Assembly (NCBI GenBank): GCA_905250885.1
Contig: CAJNOQ010000087.1
Span: 1 to 64,000, forward strand
Direction of reading: 5' to 3'
From: Didymodactylos carnosus
Taxonomy: Eukaryota > Rotifera > Eurotatoria > Philodinida > Philodinidae
DNA: 64,000 bases
Shown in pieces: positions 61,327-64,000 of the stretch. Both the position numbers and the translations under genes were made by a program. The notes under the pieces were generated by a model that saw only the letters and a program-made list of their open reading frames with translations, was not told where the DNA came from and ran no database searches. Position 1 is the stretch's first letter, and every line of letters starts with the position of its first letter.

Positions 61327-64000
61327 ATGGCAAGTGCAAAGTCAATTGTTCATACTTCCACGCTGAAACCAAATGTTGTGTCAAAAAATTTGATAAACGG
61401 TGCATGGGCGTTAAGATGGCCAGAAGAAAATACTAAACCTGTGGTAATAAAATTGCTTACAGTTGGCATTAAAGGTATTTGAAAATATTTCTCTTTCTTA
61501 GGCACCTATTCTTGTTAATCTCCATATTGATTCGAAAGGTTATATTTTGTTTTGTCTAAACAAAGCAACAAAGGTAAATTTATTTAATACGCGATCTAAA
61601 TATAATTTCCATACTAAAAAGCAGGAACTAGTATAAACAAATTACCGATTTGTATCCATTTTAGGAAATTGAATGTTTTGATATAGCATTGATCCACGAC
61701 ACGCGTACTGGAAAATATATAATCCCACCAAAGGTTTGATGTTTTTCTTTTCTTTGATTGTAATTAAGTAGTTTGATTGTTTTTCTTAAAGGATGCAATC
61801 AAATGTGAACAAATGAATATTGGTGCTGATGTTCCAGTCCAAGATAAATGGCTTACAATTTATTATGGACATACTTTTGTACCTGATAGGGAATTACGTG
61901 CTATCCATTTCTGCTTCGAATCTCCCAGTTTAGCCAAGGTAAACTTGGATTTTATATTAGCTTTGTATAGAATTTTAACTTTTGTCTTTTACCTAGGAAT
62001 GGGCTGATGAATTATTTCAATATGCTCGAAATCCTTTTCTTCGAAATTTATCGGCATTAGAGTTATTAGAAAAAATTCATTCGAAAATTGTCAATGGTCT
62101 GGTGGAAGAAGTTCGACAAGATCGACAAGATCGGAAAGAAATTGCAGTTCGAACGTAATACTAAAACATCAATTTAAATAATGTTTAATTTTGCTTCTTT
62201 CTTTTTATTCTAGTATTCTTCGCATGTTCTGTAGAAATTCACGAGAAACAGAGAGAGAACAACGAATATTAAAAGCATTAGATTATATACAATTACCACA
62301 TGAAAGAGTATGTTTTTCTAATGCTGTTGTTTTAGAATGATAAAATTTTTAAACTATTCTTTCGTTTTTTATTAAGGATTCTTGGATTGATCCAGAACAA
62401 TTTACATTTGATAAATTTTTTAACTTTTACATGCAATTAATGGAAAGAAATGAAATTGATAGATTAGTTGAAAAAATGTAAGAACAAAAGAACAGATATA
62501 GTAGATTAGATTCGGGTAAAGTTAGATCTCTACTCTAACAGTATGTTATAGTGAAGGACATCTCTTCGAAAATTATATATACTCGTAAGTAGTTTTACAG
62601 TAATAGTGCATTTATCTGTTGTTTATCCATATTCGCATGTTTTTTTACCCTTCTATATGTCGAATAGTTAGTATTTTTTTGCTGTGAACTCTGATTTCTT
62701 AGCGATCAGAGATACTTCTTATTATCACAGTCAGTCATTCAGTTATGTGTAAAACGAATGATCGCATGAGATATTTATCAAAAAGGAGTAAGATTGTTAT
62801 TTCTAGTTTTACGTGTAACTGTTATGCTAAGTAAATGAGTACAGCTTATTCAAGAACATTATTATAAATAATATTCTGATTTTAAGCATTATGAATCCTT
62901 ATATTTTTGCATGAGAACGATGTACTTTTTCCAATAGTTTTCTTTTACATGCATTTTACTTTAAGCTATAGAGCGAAAAGTTGATTGTGATTATTTCTCC
63001 TTACTGTTAGTTTTGTTGTTGATCTGTTTAGTGGTGGCAAAAGAAACCGATTAATTACTCATGAAAAATTAAAAGCTTTCATAGAAAAACAATCTAAAAC
63101 ACGCAGTGATGATGCTGTTTATAATATCAACTATGATCAGAAAACAAGTGATATTATTAGAAAGTATACACAACATGATAAGCTCTTTAGTCAAAATGGT
63201 GCGTGTGTGTGTGTACGATATTAGTCTTCCGAACACGTCTATTTTGCTTTATTTTTTTAGAAAGCATGTGTGATGAATCATTTTTACGTTATTTATTGAG
63301 TTTTGATAATTTAGTAATCGATCCATCAAAACTTGAACTTCATCAAGATATGGATAAACCATTGTCGCATTATTTTATCGCGTCATCGCATAATACGTAT
63401 TTAGTAGGTAAGCATTTATATTTCAATTCCTTCCGAAGAGTATCTAATACTTATTCTGTTGCAACAGGTGGCCAGTTACATGGACGTGCAAGTGTAGAAA
63501 TGTATCGTCAAGTTTTATTAACTGGTTGTCGATGTATTGAATTAGATATACTCGATTCGCCAGATGGAGAACCCGAAATAAAACATAGAAAGACTATGAT
63601 ACGCGCAGTACCATTTCGTGATGTTATAGAAGCTATTGACCAATATGCATTCAAAGTATCGCCATATCCTGTTATATTGTCGTTTGAAAATCATTGCAGG
63701 TATACATACGAATAGTATTTGAGCATTGAAACGTGCAGTAATAAAAATTCTTATGCAAGAGTGTAAGAGAAGCCTAATACTATCGTACAAGAAAATTATT
63801 TATTTATTTTTTTTGCTGTAGCTAAATCTCTTTTTCTATTGATTGTTAGCGAACGTGTTCAATGGAAAATGGCCAACTACTTAACCGAAATACTTGGTGA
63901 TAAATTGCTTACTCAACCATTGAAATCTCATCCAAATAAAGAAAATGTTCCATTACCAAGTCCAAATGACTTGAAAAATAAAATATTAATCAAAAATAAA
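61327..64000 (+). CDS. Phospholipase C-beta, N-terminal part (runs off window)
   Basis: Exons: 61327-61443, 61502-61573, 61665-61733, 61792-61938, 61997-62154, 62214-62307, 62377-62477, 63011-63198, 63261-63407, 63468-63699, 63850-64000+; all phases agree. The ATG at 61327 gives [11 protein letters not shown]. Seen: PLC-beta PH domain ([35 protein letters not shown]), EF-hand region (ending [12 protein letters not shown]), and the catalytic X domain with [33 protein letters not shown] and [17 protein letters not shown], then [16 protein letters not shown] at the window edge. PLC-beta cleaves PIP2 to IP3 and DAG downstream of Gq. The first catalytic histidine (SSHNTY) is present; the second lies in IKHRKTM, where relatives have THGK or THGF, so the usual glycine is arginine. 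The Y, C2 and C-terminal coiled-coil parts are beyond the window. One intron is 533 bp; the others are short. Confidence 0.92.

Overview
The window is AT-rich metazoan nuclear DNA. Genes are split by many short GT..AG introns, mostly about 50-70 bp. Proteins match animal families: a Rab3GAP regulatory subunit, ceramide synthase, a CNG channel and phospholipase C-beta. The short introns, low GC, a bacterial-type threonine aldolase carrying a host intron, and a decayed UTP15 copy would all suit a bdelloid rotifer or a related invertebrate. This placement is inference; no diagnostic marker such as rRNA or tRNA is present.

Layout. 1-1239 (+): 3' end of an unrecognised gene with a glutamine run. 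3925-5945 (-): UTP15 pseudogene, split by a 362-bp inverted-repeat element. 7321-8444 (+): two-exon threonine aldolase bracketed by two apparently identical 175-bp direct repeats. 8.8-12 kb: non-coding with small elements. Then comes a run of six minus-strand genes: an unrecognised 468-aa protein (12004-14278), RAB3GAP2 (15493-22715), a SERTA-domain protein (24504-27522), ceramide synthase 1-like (38102-40290), a membrane-anchored aldose-epimerase-like protein (41553-46006) and a cyclic-nucleotide-gated channel (49656-53037). The 27.5-38.1 kb gap is gene-poor and low in complexity. 53.0-61.3 kb is non-coding and dense in inverted repeats. 61327-64000 (+): 5' part of a phospholipase C-beta that runs off the window.

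The genes do not form one pathway. Several act at membranes or in signalling (Rab3GAP, CNG channel, PLC-beta, ceramide synthase), but neighbourhood alone does not link them.

The most distinctive content is the repeat fraction. It includes a MULE-like element with 283-bp terminal inverted repeats and a 9-bp target duplication, a piggyBac-type MITE inside a RAB3GAP2 intron, a 326-bp near-perfect palindrome built from GAGTACTC-type units, a perfect 29-bp inverted repeat with a 1-nt centre, and several unrelated short elements that are each an iteration of a different short motif. No CRISPR array, rRNA, credible tRNA, or retrovirus or LTR element was seen.
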